Shown: positions 10,785-19,893 of the stretch, piece by piece
Layout of the letters: each line of letters starts with the position of its first letter
Numbering within the stretch: position 1 is the stretch's first letter
NCBI RefSeq assembly: GCF_024721305.1
Contig: NZ_JAMXOD010000017.1
Span: 1 to 64,000 of the forward strand
DNA: 64,000 nt
Source of the DNA: Aequitasia blattaphilus
Lineage (GTDB): Bacteria; Bacillota; Clostridia; Lachnospirales; Lachnospiraceae
Direction of reading: 5' to 3'
Notes under the pieces: model-generated
The model's input: the letters and a program-made list of their open reading frames with translations, nothing else
The model's database searches: none
What the model was told of the DNA's origin: nothing
Position numbers and translations under genes: made by a program

Positions 10785-12518
10785 GTGAAAAGAATGAATA
10801 AAGGAATGTTAAAAGGGTCTATATCAATACGCATATTTGTGGGAGTATTTATCTTATTCTCTTTTATATTGGGAATATTTATCTACGTAACCACCAGTAT
10901 ATACGGTGAAAAGCTTAAAGAGATGGAAATCGACTATCATATTGAAACGACCAATAGTACCATTGAACAGTTCAATGTTTTGACAGATGTTATTGACGGA
11001 TATTCTTACTCCTTGGTAAGCAGTGAGATTGTGCGGCAGGCGGTTAAAAGCGAAGCGGAGACGGAAGACAAAGACACAATACAGGTGGATATAAATGCGA
11101 TTGCCAGTGTAAATGAAAATATAAATCAAGTTACTATTTTGGGGAAAAATGGATTTATGATTTCCACGGAAGAAAAGACAAATTACAGATTTTACCAAGG
11201 TTTTTTGGAACAGTATGAAATGAATGATAACCGAAGGGCGATATGGACAAAGTTTCATACGACACAAGGAGATGAATATTTAAGCAGTACCTCTTATATA
11301 CGGCCTATTTTCAATAGTGAAACAAAAGAAATATACGGAATCGTTGTGATGGATGTTTCTTATGAAAGCTTACATAAATTATTTACCTCATCATCGATAA
11401 GATTGAAAGATAAGGCTGTGATTGTAAATAGTACAGGAGATGTTTTGTTTCAATATCCTCTATCAACTGATTACAAGGTGGTTTTAGAGACTTTCCCCCA
11501 GGTCATTGATAAAAGTGGAGAGATTGAAGGGGAGCTCTTTAATAAAGATGTAATCATTGTATCTCAAAGCATAGACTTATCCGACTGGATGCTGGTTCGC
11601 TTTGTACAAAGAGATGCGGCAACGGAATCATTTCGCCAAATGTTAAGTAGTATAAAAATAATTATTGTTGCAATGGCTGTTATTTCTTTGATTTATACGC
11701 TATGGCTGACGCGAACGATTACGAAACCAATCAAGGAGTTAATGAGAGTTTGTGGTCAGGTGGTAACAGGTGATTTTAGTGCTCACGTATCTTTTAAGCG
11801 ACATGATGAATTTGGGAGATTAGGTGATGTGTTTAATAGTATGATAACAAAAATTAATGACTTGTTTGATCAGGAAAGAAGAGATCAAAAAAGAAAGGCC
11901 GAGATGGAATATCAGATATTACAGGCTCAGATTAATCCCCATTTTTTATACAATACTTTAGATTCAATAAAATGGTTGGCGGTTATGCAGGGAACTGATA
12001 ATATAGCAGAAATGAGCACGGCACTTATTAATTTGCTCCAATATAATTTGGGAAAGGTAGAAGGAGAGACCACCCTTAAAAACGAAGTTGAGAGTGTTAA
12101 AAACTATATCACTATACAAAAATATCGTTATGCAGATACCTTTGAATTCACAACGATGATTGACGCAGAAGCGGAGGACTGTAAGGTTCTTAGATTTATT
12201 CTGCAGCCACTGGTAGAGAATTCGATTATACATGGATTTAATGAAGAGCGTGGCAATTATAGAATACATATTGCAGCATTGATTTTGGATGGAATGCTGC
12301 ATATTAAAGTCATCGATAATGGAGTTGGTATGGATAAGACCAGTACAGATGAATTAAATCAAGGTATCAAAAAGACCACAAGATTCAGCAAAATAGGAGT
12401 AACAAATATAAAGGAGAGAATCCAATTATATTTTGGTGAGGAGGCCAACTTGATATTTGATAGCCGGCCAAACGTGGCAACAATTGCAGAGGTCATTTTG
12501 CCAATTAAAAAATCATAG
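10785..12518 (+). CDS. YesM-type sensor histidine kinase
   Basis: A 577-residue membrane kinase. An N-terminal helix (about 12-35) is followed by an extracellular sensing region of roughly 250 residues, a second helix (about 290-310), a HAMP linker (LTRTITKPIKEL...), and a His_kinase domain whose phospho-acceptor is His386 in QAQINPHFLYNTLDSI. The C-terminal ATP domain shows LVENSIIHGF and DNGVGM. Start is GTG, the only in-frame codon well spaced from GGAGAG at 10775. No response regulator is adjacent; the YesN-type gene at 21026 is the likely partner. It probably senses an extracellular sugar or binding-protein complex. Confidence 0.88.
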   Translation: MKRMNKGMLKGSISIRIFVGVFILFSFILGIFIYVTTSIYGEKLKEMEIDYHIETTNSTIEQFNVLTDVIDGYSYSLVSSEIVRQAVKSEAETEDKDTIQVDINAIASVNENINQVTILGKNGFMISTEEKTNYRFYQGFLEQYEMNDNRRAIWTKFHTTQGDEYLSSTSYIRPIFNSETKEIYGIVVMDVSYESLHKLFTSSSIRLKDKAVIVNSTGDVLFQYPLSTDYKVVLETFPQVIDKSGEIEGELFNKDVIIVSQSIDLSDWMLVRFVQRDAATESFRQMLSSIKIIIVAMAVISLIYTLWLTRTITKPIKELMRVCGQVVTGDFSAHVSFKRHDEFGRLGDVFNSMITKINDLFDQERRDQKRKAEMEYQILQAQINPHFLYNTLDSIKWLAVMQGTDNIAEMSTALINLLQYNLGKVEGETTLKNEVESVKNYITIQKYRYADTFEFTTMIDAEAEDCKVLRFILQPLVENSIIHGFNEERGNYRIHIAALILDGMLHIKVIDNGVGMDKTSTDELNQGIKKTTRFSKIGVTNIKERIQLYFGEEANLIFDSRPNVATIAEVILPIKKS

Positions 12519-12533
12519 TCTATCTGTTTGTTA

Positions 12534-12585
12534 AATACGGCTATATCTGAGGTGTTTTATTTTGCATCTTAGATATAGCCGTATT
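12534..12585 (+). terminator. Long-stem hairpin after the kinase gene
   Basis: A 15-bp perfect stem (12534-12548 with 12571-12585; AATACGGCTATATCT arms) closes a 22-base loop. The tail, AATTTGTTG, is weak in T, so it may be a transcript-stabilising or bidirectional element rather than a strong terminator. Confidence 0.6.
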
Positions 12586-12613
12586 AATTTGTTGAATTAT
12601 TTTACGAAAATCG

Positions 12614-12650
12614 TAATATATTTTCAAAACACCATTTTGAAAATATATTA
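12614..12650. repeat. 16-bp perfect inverted repeat
   Basis: TAATATATTTTCAAAA (12614-12629) is mirrored perfectly at 12635-12650 around a 5-base loop. It lies between the kinase hairpin and the promoter of the next operon. It could be an operator for a dimeric regulator, a cruciform, or an RNA stem; no terminal T-run follows. Confidence 0.6.
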
Positions 12651-12687
12651 CTGTAGAATTTTTCTAATTTTTGATGAATTATCTATT

Positions 12688-12737
12688 TTGATAATGAGGA
12701 AGTGTTTATATAATAAACTTACATTCAATGCATTGAA
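12688..12737 (+). promoter_or_regulatory. Promoter with palindromic operator, second ABC operon
   Basis: TTGATA (12688-12693) and TATAAT (12709-12714) are 15 bp apart, slightly short of ideal. The 14-bp perfect palindrome TTCAATGCATTGAA (12724-12737) covers the predicted transcription start, a classic repressor position. The ribosome site AGGAGGAAAGG follows at 12755. Confidence 0.5.
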
Positions 12738-12769
12738 CAGCGCTAAAGTAAATAGGAGGAAAGGGTTAA

Positions 12770-14197
12770 ATGAAAAATAATATTGTTAAGAAATTGATTT
12801 CACTTTCATTAGTAACAGTTATGAGCCTTGGACTATTAGTAGGATGTGGACCAAAGTCAGAGAGTGGAAGCTCCGAAGGAGGAGCGGCAGAAAAAAGCGG
12901 CGAGTTTGATTGGCGGGCATACGAAGGGACGACGATTGAAATTCAAATGGTACAACATACTGCTTCAGAGGCTATGGTAAATAAACTAGAAGAATTTGAA
13001 GAGTTGACAGGTATACAGGTAGAGTATTCAATTACGCCGGAAAGCAGTTATTTTGATAAGGTGTCAACCTCTTTGGCCAGTGGTTCAGGAAGTCCAGATT
13101 TATTTATGTCAGGAGCTTATCAATTATGGGATTATTCAGCATCTGGATATGTAGAAGATCTTACTCCGTATTTGGAAAACGCTTCAATGGTTTCAGAAGA
13201 TTACGATGCAGATGACTTTGTGGCAAGTGCAGTAGATGCTCTTAAATGGAGTGGAGTTCCGGGAGAAGCAGTAGGTAGTGGACAGCAATTAGGCCTTCCC
13301 CTGGCGTTTGAAGTTTATACAATGGCTTATAACAAGAAAGCATTAGAGGATAATGGTCTCGAGGTTCCAAAAACCTATGATGAACTTCTCACAGTCTGTG
13401 ATGCTCTTCAAAAATGGAATGGAGAAAACTCCTATGCTGTTGCAGTCCGAGGCGCAAGAGACTGGGGAACGATACATCCAGCATATATGAGTATGTTTTC
13501 TGCATTTGGCGGAAAAGATTTTGAAGTAAAGGATGATAAATTGGTATCTGAAGTAAATTCAAAAGAAGCAATTGAAATGACGGAGTTCTATGTAGATATG
13601 ATTAAACGAGGTGGAAGCTCTTCGTGGTCAAAATATACATGGTACGATTGTGGTGTGGATTTAGGAACAGGAAATGCTGCGATTGTATTAGATGCGGATA
13701 ATAATCCGGTTCATCAGAATTGGGATGGCGCATCGGAAGAAGCTGGAAATATTGCGTATGCACCATTGCCGGTTGCAAAAGAAGGTGATCCACAGATTTC
13801 AAATTATTGGACATGGTCAATTGCGATGAATTCTGCTTCTCAAAATAAAGGTGCGGCTTGGTATTATATCATGTATTTTACAAGCAAGGAATTCGCACAA
13901 TACGCAACAATAGAGGGAAATAGTCTGGATCCAGCCCGTACCTCTGTATGGGAATCAGATGAATTTAAGAAAATGATGGAAAGTCAGCCCGGTTATATAG
14001 AGGCGTATGAGGCAACAATTGAAAACACAACGATACTGTTTACTCCTCAGCCATACTTTTTTGAGACAACAACTGAATGGGCAGCTACACTTCAAGACAT
14101 TGTCGCAGGCAAATACAGCTCTGCGGAAGAAGGCCTTAATCAGCTAAAAACAAAAATGGATAAAGCTGTAGAAGATATTGATTTATCCCAGTATTAA
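12770..14197 (+). CDS. ABC sugar-binding lipoprotein, second system
   Basis: A 475-residue extracellular solute-binding protein. The signal peptide (KKLISLSLVTVMSLGLLVGC) ends at the lipobox LVGC, followed by a Gly/Ser/Glu linker. The mature part has the family-1 features (FEELTGIQVEYSITP, GSGSPDLFMSG, then a hinge and a C-terminal Trp-rich stretch). A strong AGGAGGAAAGG site lies 5 bases before the ATG. It heads the operon with two permeases, two ATPases and a pentose/pentitol pathway, so its ligand is probably a pentitol or small pentoside rather than a long glycan. The ligand is inferred. Confidence 0.85.
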   Translation: MKNNIVKKLISLSLVTVMSLGLLVGCGPKSESGSSEGGAAEKSGEFDWRAYEGTTIEIQMVQHTASEAMVNKLEEFEELTGIQVEYSITPESSYFDKVSTSLASGSGSPDLFMSGAYQLWDYSASGYVEDLTPYLENASMVSEDYDADDFVASAVDALKWSGVPGEAVGSGQQLGLPLAFEVYTMAYNKKALEDNGLEVPKTYDELLTVCDALQKWNGENSYAVAVRGARDWGTIHPAYMSMFSAFGGKDFEVKDDKLVSEVNSKEAIEMTEFYVDMIKRGGSSSWSKYTWYDCGVDLGTGNAAIVLDADNNPVHQNWDGASEEAGNIAYAPLPVAKEGDPQISNYWTWSIAMNSASQNKGAAWYYIMYFTSKEFAQYATIEGNSLDPARTSVWESDEFKKMMESQPGYIEAYEATIENTTILFTPQPYFFETTTEWAATLQDIVAGKYSSAEEGLNQLKTKMDKAVEDIDLSQY

Positions 14198-14220
14198 ATA
14201 AATTAAAGTGTTTACAAAGG

Positions 14221-14249
14221 CGAGCCGCATCCGAACAAGATGCGGCTCG
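14221..14249 (+). terminator. Stable intergenic hairpin after binding protein
   Basis: CGAGCCGCATC (14221-14231) pairs perfectly with GATGCGGCTCG (14239-14249) around a 7-base loop. No T-run follows, so it probably protects the 3' end of the binding-protein message and raises its level over the permeases. Confidence 0.6.
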
Positions 14250-14281
14250 ATTAAAAAAGCAGGACGAATTGGAGGTAACAC

Positions 14282-15211
14282 ATGTTCGTAAAAAGTGAAA
14301 AGAAAGTATCCGGAGAAGTGAATTATAATAAAATTCCGGCTCATATTCGAAGACGCCCATATTATATTATTGCACCGGGACTAATCATATTGATTGGGAT
14401 ATTAATTCCCTTTGTCACAGCAATTTTTCTATCCTTTACTAACTATTCTTTCAGACTTCCTAAATGGGGTTTTGTGGGATTGAAGAACTGGATTAACATG
14501 TTCAAAAGCAAAGAGTTCTACCATGCAGTATGGGTGACGTTAAAGTATGGAATCCTGGCAACAGGTGTAGAGATGCTCCTTGGTACAGGAGTCGCACTAT
14601 TATTAAGAAAGGATACAAGGTATAGTCGTATTTTAAAAGTGCTTTTTACTTTTCCACTGATGGTGGCACCAGCAATTGCAGTGCTGATTTGGCAGCTGAT
14701 GACTTCGAATACAGTTGGAGTATTGGAGAAAGTCTTGAATATCTTTGGGGTCTATAACTTCCCATGGGCAGCATCTCACAGTACGGCAATGTTTACGGCA
14801 ATACTTATTGACGCGTGGGTAAACACGTCTTTCGTAATTCTTTTAGTATTAGCGGGAATACAATCTCTTCCGAAATCACCGTTCGAGGCGGCAGCAGTTG
14901 ACGGTGCGGGCGGATGGTTTACATTCAAAACCCTAACATTTCCTATGCTGAAGCCATTTATGTATATTGCATTACTGTTCAGGCTTATGGCTTCGTTACA
15001 GGAATTTGGAATCATATATGCCTTATCAAAAGGTGGTCCTGGAGATACCTTGATGAATATATCACTGTCAGGGTATATCAATGGATTTACATACCAGAAG
15101 CTTGCAGGTGCTCTGCCTTACTTATTGGTGCTCTGGTTCATTATTAACAAAACGGCAAAGTTCCTGGTTAAACGGCAAAGATTTTTAGCAAATCAGGCAG
15201 CAGGCAGATGA
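14282..15211 (+). CDS. ABC sugar permease (MalF/UgpA type)
   Basis: A 309-residue permease with about six membrane helices and a short Lys/Arg-rich N-terminal tail. The coupling loop reads FEAAAVDGAGGWFTF, then LTFPMLKP. GGAGG lies 5 bases upstream of the ATG at 14282. It forms the channel with the next product and is energised by one or both ATPases encoded just downstream. Confidence 0.88.
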   Translation: MFVKSEKKVSGEVNYNKIPAHIRRRPYYIIAPGLIILIGILIPFVTAIFLSFTNYSFRLPKWGFVGLKNWINMFKSKEFYHAVWVTLKYGILATGVEMLLGTGVALLLRKDTRYSRILKVLFTFPLMVAPAIAVLIWQLMTSNTVGVLEKVLNIFGVYNFPWAASHSTAMFTAILIDAWVNTSFVILLVLAGIQSLPKSPFEAAAVDGAGGWFTFKTLTFPMLKPFMYIALLFRLMASLQEFGIIYALSKGGPGDTLMNISLSGYINGFTYQKLAGALPYLLVLWFIINKTAKFLVKRQRFLANQAAGR

Positions 15212-15224
15212 TGGAGGAGAGAAA

Positions 15225-16061
15225 ATGGAAAAGAGAAAAGTAAGTATAGGAAATATACTGGAAGCAATCGGTAGAAATCTGGGGTTGACCTTATTTGCCA
15301 TGTTTGCATTATTTCCTCTTATATGGATGGTGATTTGTGCCTTTAAGTCAGATGCACAGATGTACAATACCGTTTTTAGATTTACGCCAACGTTAGAAAA
15401 CTTCAAAGCAGTATTAGTGGGAACCGACTATTTTAAAGCGTTTTTTCAAAACCTTATAGTGGCAGGTGGTGCCGTTATTATTACGGTGCTGGCAGGAGTT
15501 CCTTGTGCTTATGCTCTGGCAAGATATAACTTTAAGAAAAAAGAAGATGTGGCTTTTCAGATTTTATCCTTTAAATTCGCACCGGAAATTATGGTTATTC
15601 TTCCGATCTTCTTAATCTTTCAGAAGATACATTTATATGACACTTATTTTGGATTGATTTGGGTGTATCAGCTTATTACAATGCCTTTACTGATTTGGGT
15701 GGTAAGAGGTTATTTCGAAGACATTAGTGTAGAAGTAGAACAAGCAGCCCAGTTAGATGGTTATGCCTGGTATGAAATCTTCTTGAAAACTTTAGTACCA
15801 TTGATTAAGCCAGGACTGGTTGCATCTGCATTATTAGCATTTATTTTTGCATGGAACAGCTTTACATTTCCGCTTATCTTAAGTGGTTTTAAGATTCAGA
15901 CAATAACAATTACGGCACTAAGATACATTGCATCAGACACTGTTCATTACGGACAAGTCGCGGTAGCATCAACAATCGCAGTATTACCGGAAGTAATTGT
16001 AGCACTATTTATTCAGAAGCATTTAGTTAGAGGGTTGAGCTTTGGTGCAGTAAAAGGATAA
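15225..16061 (+). CDS. ABC sugar permease (MalG/UgpE type)
   Basis: A 278-residue partner permease with six predicted helices. The coupling loop EQAAQLDGYAWYEIF precedes TLVPLIKP, and the C-terminus is KHLVRGLSFGAVKG, the family ending. GGAGAG precedes the ATG, 13 bp after the first permease. The stop codon overlaps an ATG at 16061, but the next gene most likely starts at 16085. Confidence 0.88.
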   Translation: MEKRKVSIGNILEAIGRNLGLTLFAMFALFPLIWMVICAFKSDAQMYNTVFRFTPTLENFKAVLVGTDYFKAFFQNLIVAGGAVIITVLAGVPCAYALARYNFKKKEDVAFQILSFKFAPEIMVILPIFLIFQKIHLYDTYFGLIWVYQLITMPLLIWVVRGYFEDISVEVEQAAQLDGYAWYEIFLKTLVPLIKPGLVASALLAFIFAWNSFTFPLILSGFKIQTITITALRYIASDTVHYGQVAVASTIAVLPEVIVALFIQKHLVRGLSFGAVKG

Positions 16062-16084
16062 TGTCCCAGACAGGAGGAAATAAA

Positions 16085-17239
16085 ATGGCACAAATAGAGC
16101 TGGAAGGAATCACGAAAAGGTTCGGGAAAATCAGCGCACTTAATAATATAAATTTAAAGGTAGAAGACAATGAATTTTTTGTTTTATTTGGACCGGCAGG
16201 AGCTGGGAAAACCACACTGCTAAAGACAATTGCCGGGGCAGAATTCCCAGAGGAAGGTCTGGTTCGAATTGATGGTAAGATTGTAAATCATGTGGAATCA
16301 AAGGATCGAAATGTTTCCATGGTATTTGAAAACTATGCTCTTTACCCCAATCTTTCGGTCTATGACAATATTGCTTCACCAATGAGAAGCAAATTGTATA
16401 AGAAGGATGAGGAATACATAAAAAAAGCCGTGAATAAAGTTACGGAAATGATGAAAATCAATCATTTATTAGATCGTCGTCCCAGTCAATTGTCCAACGG
16501 ACAAAGACAACGTGTTGCTCTGGGGAGATGCTTAGTGCGGGAACCAAATGTATTTTTAATGGATGAACCATTAGCGCATCTGGATGCAAAATTAAGACAT
16601 TTCATGAGAGGCGAGTTAAAAGAGATGCAGACCTCTATTAATTCTACAACCATATACGTTACCCATGATTATATGGAAGCTATGTCTCTTGCGGATCGAA
16701 TTGCAGTGTTAAATCACGGGGAAATTGTACAAATAGGAACAGCCCAGGAAATGTATTACACCCCTTGTAACGAGTTCGTGGCCTGTTTGTTTGGAGAACC
16801 GGAGATCAATCTGTTAGAAGGGAAGAAATGTGTATGCAGCAGAACCGGAGAGATGAGCTTAAGTATTGTTGGAAGTGATAAAGCTTTAGAATTAGAAGCA
16901 GATGTACGGAATGTACTGGCACAGCACGGAGCAGATAATATTCATATTGGAATTAGAGGAAATGATATACAGTTTGCTTTTGAAGATTTAGGAGATGAAT
17001 GGATTAAGGGCAGTGTTTATGCGAATGAGCCAATTGGAAATAAGGTAATTATGACAATTATGGTTGCAGATAAGAAAATTGCAATAACCTGTCCCAATGA
17101 TACTGTTGCTGATATGGATCAGGATGTGTACATAAAGTTAAATCTAAAAAAAGCATTGATTTTTGATGGAAATACAGAAGAGTTTATTACCAGACACAAT
17201 ATTGATAGTTTCAAAAAGCAAGGAAAGGGGGTGCAATAG
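16085..17239 (+). CDS. ABC ATPase A of a two-ATPase importer (MalK-like)
   Basis: A 384-residue MalK-family ATPase with a C-terminal TOBE/regulatory region. Walker A is GPAGAGKTT (residues 37-44), Walker B ends at Asp160-Glu161, and the switch His is His194. Two departures from the family stand out: the Q-loop Gln is Glu82 (FENYALYP), and the signature is LSNGQ instead of LSGGQ. Start at ATG 16085, which has AGGAGG 6 bases upstream. It is followed at once by a second, different ATPase, so the two probably form a heterodimer with unequal ATP sites, as proposed for GlpS/GlpT-type importers. Confidence 0.85.
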   Translation: MAQIELEGITKRFGKISALNNINLKVEDNEFFVLFGPAGAGKTTLLKTIAGAEFPEEGLVRIDGKIVNHVESKDRNVSMVFENYALYPNLSVYDNIASPMRSKLYKKDEEYIKKAVNKVTEMMKINHLLDRRPSQLSNGQRQRVALGRCLVREPNVFLMDEPLAHLDAKLRHFMRGELKEMQTSINSTTIYVTHDYMEAMSLADRIAVLNHGEIVQIGTAQEMYYTPCNEFVACLFGEPEINLLEGKKCVCSRTGEMSLSIVGSDKALELEADVRNVLAQHGADNIHIGIRGNDIQFAFEDLGDEWIKGSVYANEPIGNKVIMTIMVADKKIAITCPNDTVADMDQDVYIKLNLKKALIFDGNTEEFITRHNIDSFKKQGKGVQ

Positions 17240-17242
17240 AGG

Positions 17243-18379
17243 ATGGCACAATTAGTCCTAAAGAATGTTTTTAAACGATATGAACATCAGAAAAAAAATA
17301 TATTTGAAAAGAAAAAAGTATTGGATTTTGCGGTAAAGGACGTAAGCTATACCTGTGAGGATGGCGAGTTTATCGGAATACTAGGTCCTTCAGGGTGTGG
17401 AAAATCTACAACCCTTCGAATGGTTGCAGGTTTAGAAAGCATTACCAACGGAGAGATGTATATTGGAGATGTTTTAATTAATGATCTGCTTCCAAAAGAT
17501 CGAAACATCGGCCTTGCCTTTGAAGATTATGCTCTGTATCCACCATTGAGTGTGTATGAAAACCTGGCTTTTAATATGCGGGCAAAAAATAAATCAGAGG
17601 AAGAAATTAAGCAGGCAATTGATTACGTTGCACCTTTAATGAAAATTGATGATTTGCTAAATGAAAAACCGACAGGGTTATCGGGGGGACAAAAGCAGCG
17701 TGTGAATATAGCCAGAGCAATTGTTAGAAGACCGGGTCTTTTATTGCTTGATGAGCCTCTGAGCCACTTGGATGGAAAGATGCGCCAGCAGCTAAGACAG
17801 GAAATCAAACGAATGCATCATGAAATTAAGTGTACGACGATTATTGTTACCCATGATCAAATGGAAGCGATGTCCTTGGCAGATAGAATTATAATTATGA
17901 AAGATGGAGAGGTTCAGCAAATTGGAACACCGTTGGAGGTTTACGATAATCCGGAAAATGAATTTGTGGCTGGATTTATAGGAGAGCCGCCTATGAATCT
18001 TATGAAATCAACCATTGTGAAAAGCGATAAAGGGTTTATGTTTACATTTGAAAATAGTGAACTAAAGGTGGAGGTTCCCAAAAGATACACGGAAGTGGTA
18101 AGGGACGGAATGAAGATTACATTAGGAGTAAGACCTGTAGATGTAATTATTGCAAAGACGCCGGTAAACTCTACTCCCGTTCCAATTGCCATATTTGAAA
18201 ATCTCGGTGATGAGAGAAGAATATCTGTCCGGGTTGGAGATATGCTTCTTAGTATGACAACGGCAGAAGACGTATATTATACACCGGGAGAAGAGGTTCA
18301 ATTGATTTTCCAAGAAGAGAGAACCCATTTGTTTGACCCGGAGACAGGTGAACGCATACGCCCAAGAGGAGAGCAATAA
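17243..18379 (+). CDS. ABC ATPase B of a two-ATPase importer (MalK-like)
   Basis: A 378-residue MalK-family ATPase. Walker A is GPSGCGKST (48-56), signature LSGGQ (146-150), Walker B Asp170-Glu171, His204 switch. The Q-loop Gln is replaced by Glu94 (FEDYALYP), as in its neighbour, but the signature is canonical. A Lys-rich insertion (about residues 14-27, EHQKKNIFEKKK) lengthens the first strand loop. TOBE region at the C-terminus. It starts 3 bases after ATPase A and its stop overlaps the kinase ATG (TAATG), so all three are co-translated. Confidence 0.87.
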   Translation: MAQLVLKNVFKRYEHQKKNIFEKKKVLDFAVKDVSYTCEDGEFIGILGPSGCGKSTTLRMVAGLESITNGEMYIGDVLINDLLPKDRNIGLAFEDYALYPPLSVYENLAFNMRAKNKSEEEIKQAIDYVAPLMKIDDLLNEKPTGLSGGQKQRVNIARAIVRRPGLLLLDEPLSHLDGKMRQQLRQEIKRMHHEIKCTTIIVTHDQMEAMSLADRIIIMKDGEVQQIGTPLEVYDNPENEFVAGFIGEPPMNLMKSTIVKSDKGFMFTFENSELKVEVPKRYTEVVRDGMKITLGVRPVDVIIAKTPVNSTPVPIAIFENLGDERRISVRVGDMLLSMTTAEDVYYTPGEEVQLIFQEERTHLFDPETGERIRPRGEQ

Positions 18380-19869
18380 TGGATAAGTATGTAATTGGAT
18401 TGGATAATGGTGGAACAATTATAAAAGCTGCACTCTTTGATTTAAGTGGCAAAGAGATAATGGTTGCATCGAGACAGACCCCCATTCTTACTCCAAAATC
18501 CGGATATACCGAACGGGATATGGAGTATCTCTGGCAGTGCAACTGTGCATGTGTAAAAGAAATAATTGACAGCAGGATAATTGAGGCAAAAGATGTAATC
18601 GGAATTGCAGTTTGCGGACATGGAAAGGGATTATATGCTTGGGGAAAAGAGGACGCACCTGCAAGAATGGGTATTGTATCAACCGATGGAAGAGCCTGGG
18701 AATACCCGAAGAAATGGAAAGAAGATGGAACGTATGAAGAAATACATCCACAGATTTGTCAAGACTTAATGGCCTGCCAGCAAGTTTCACTGTTAGCTTG
18801 GCTAAAAGATAATGAACGAGAAGTTTACGATAATATCAAATGGGTTTTTTCTGTCAAAGATTACATTCGGTTTCGACTGACTGGAGAAGCTTATTGCGAG
18901 GCTACAGATATTTCGGGATCTGGTTTGATGGATGTAAAAAATGCACGGTTTGATAAGGAGCTTCTTAAAAAATATGGAATTGATGAGGTATATGAAAAAC
19001 TTGCTCCAATCAAATATTCTTATGAAAAATGTGGAAGCATTACAGAAGAAGCAGCAATAAACACAGGTTTATTAAAGGGAACTCCCGTTGCAGGTGGAAT
19101 GTTTGATATTGATGCATCTGCAATTGCACTTAGTGTAACAACTCCACGGGAAATGTGCACAATAGCAGGAACCTGGAGCATCAATGAGTATATTGCGAAA
19201 GCACCCGTTATGGATGGAAGTATTGCGATGAATTCATTATATGCAATACCGGGATATTATCTTGTGGAGGAGTGCAGCGCAACCAGTGCGGGAAACCTGG
19301 AGTGGTTTATCAAGGAATTTTTAGACGAGGATACGACTTATGATCAAATTAATCAGTGGGTATCCGAGACAAAACCAGAGGAAACAGATATTTATTTCCT
19401 TCCTTTTCTCTATGCATCAAATGCACATCCCTTAGGGAAAGGAAGCTTTGTAGGAATGACTTTGTTCCACAAAAGAAGACATATTGTAAGAGCAATTTAT
19501 GAGGGCGTTGCATATTCTCATAAAACACATATTGATCGTCTCTTATCGGCAAGAGATAAGCCGGAATGTATACGAATGGCAGGAGGAGTAGTGAACTCGA
19601 AAGTCTGGGTTCAGATGTTTGCAGATATCTTAAACATGCCAATTGAAACAGTTAATGTGAAAGAACTGGGAGCCTTGGGGTGTGGAATGGCGGCATCGGT
19701 AGCAGCAGAGGTTTATGAAAATTATGAAGAGGCAGCACAAAAGATGGTACACATTTCTCAAAGGATAATGCCAAATCCGGAGAATGTAAAAATATACCAA
19801 AAAAAATATGAAAAGTACAAGAAGGTAAGCGGGGCCTTGGACACCGTGTGGAGTGAATTTACTGTGTAA
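18379..19869 (+). CDS. FGGY-family carbohydrate kinase (pentulokinase candidate)
   Basis: A 496-residue cytoplasmic sugar kinase of normal FGGY length. The N-terminal phosphate loop is GLDNGGTIIKAALFD; the second half has AGTWSINEY and the ADP-binding MAGGVVNSKVWVQMFADILNMP block, then LGALGCGMAA. Family members phosphorylate L-xylulose, L-ribulose, D-xylulose or glycerol; the exact substrate is not readable. With the 3- and 4-epimerases downstream, L-xylulose or L-ribulose is the best guess (inference). It overlaps the ATPase B stop by one base. Confidence 0.87.
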   Translation: MDKYVIGLDNGGTIIKAALFDLSGKEIMVASRQTPILTPKSGYTERDMEYLWQCNCACVKEIIDSRIIEAKDVIGIAVCGHGKGLYAWGKEDAPARMGIVSTDGRAWEYPKKWKEDGTYEEIHPQICQDLMACQQVSLLAWLKDNEREVYDNIKWVFSVKDYIRFRLTGEAYCEATDISGSGLMDVKNARFDKELLKKYGIDEVYEKLAPIKYSYEKCGSITEEAAINTGLLKGTPVAGGMFDIDASAIALSVTTPREMCTIAGTWSINEYIAKAPVMDGSIAMNSLYAIPGYYLVEECSATSAGNLEWFIKEFLDEDTTYDQINQWVSETKPEETDIYFLPFLYASNAHPLGKGSFVGMTLFHKRRHIVRAIYEGVAYSHKTHIDRLLSARDKPECIRMAGGVVNSKVWVQMFADILNMPIETVNVKELGALGCGMAASVAAEVYENYEEAAQKMVHISQRIMPNPENVKIYQKKYEKYKKVSGALDTVWSEFTV

Positions 19870-19893
19870 TAAAAGGGAAAGGTGGTATTATTT

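Noticed and set aside
10854-11267. Long antisense open frame inside the YesM kinase gene
   Set aside because: It mirrors codon periodicity of the sense gene, has no ribosome site and encodes Phe/Tyr/Ile-rich sequence unlike real proteins. Many other antisense frames in the window were dropped for the same reason.
12562-12780. 72-codon frame between the kinase hairpin and the second binding protein
   Set aside because: It runs through the terminator loop, the 16-bp inverted repeat and the promoter; no ribosome site and no protein-like composition.
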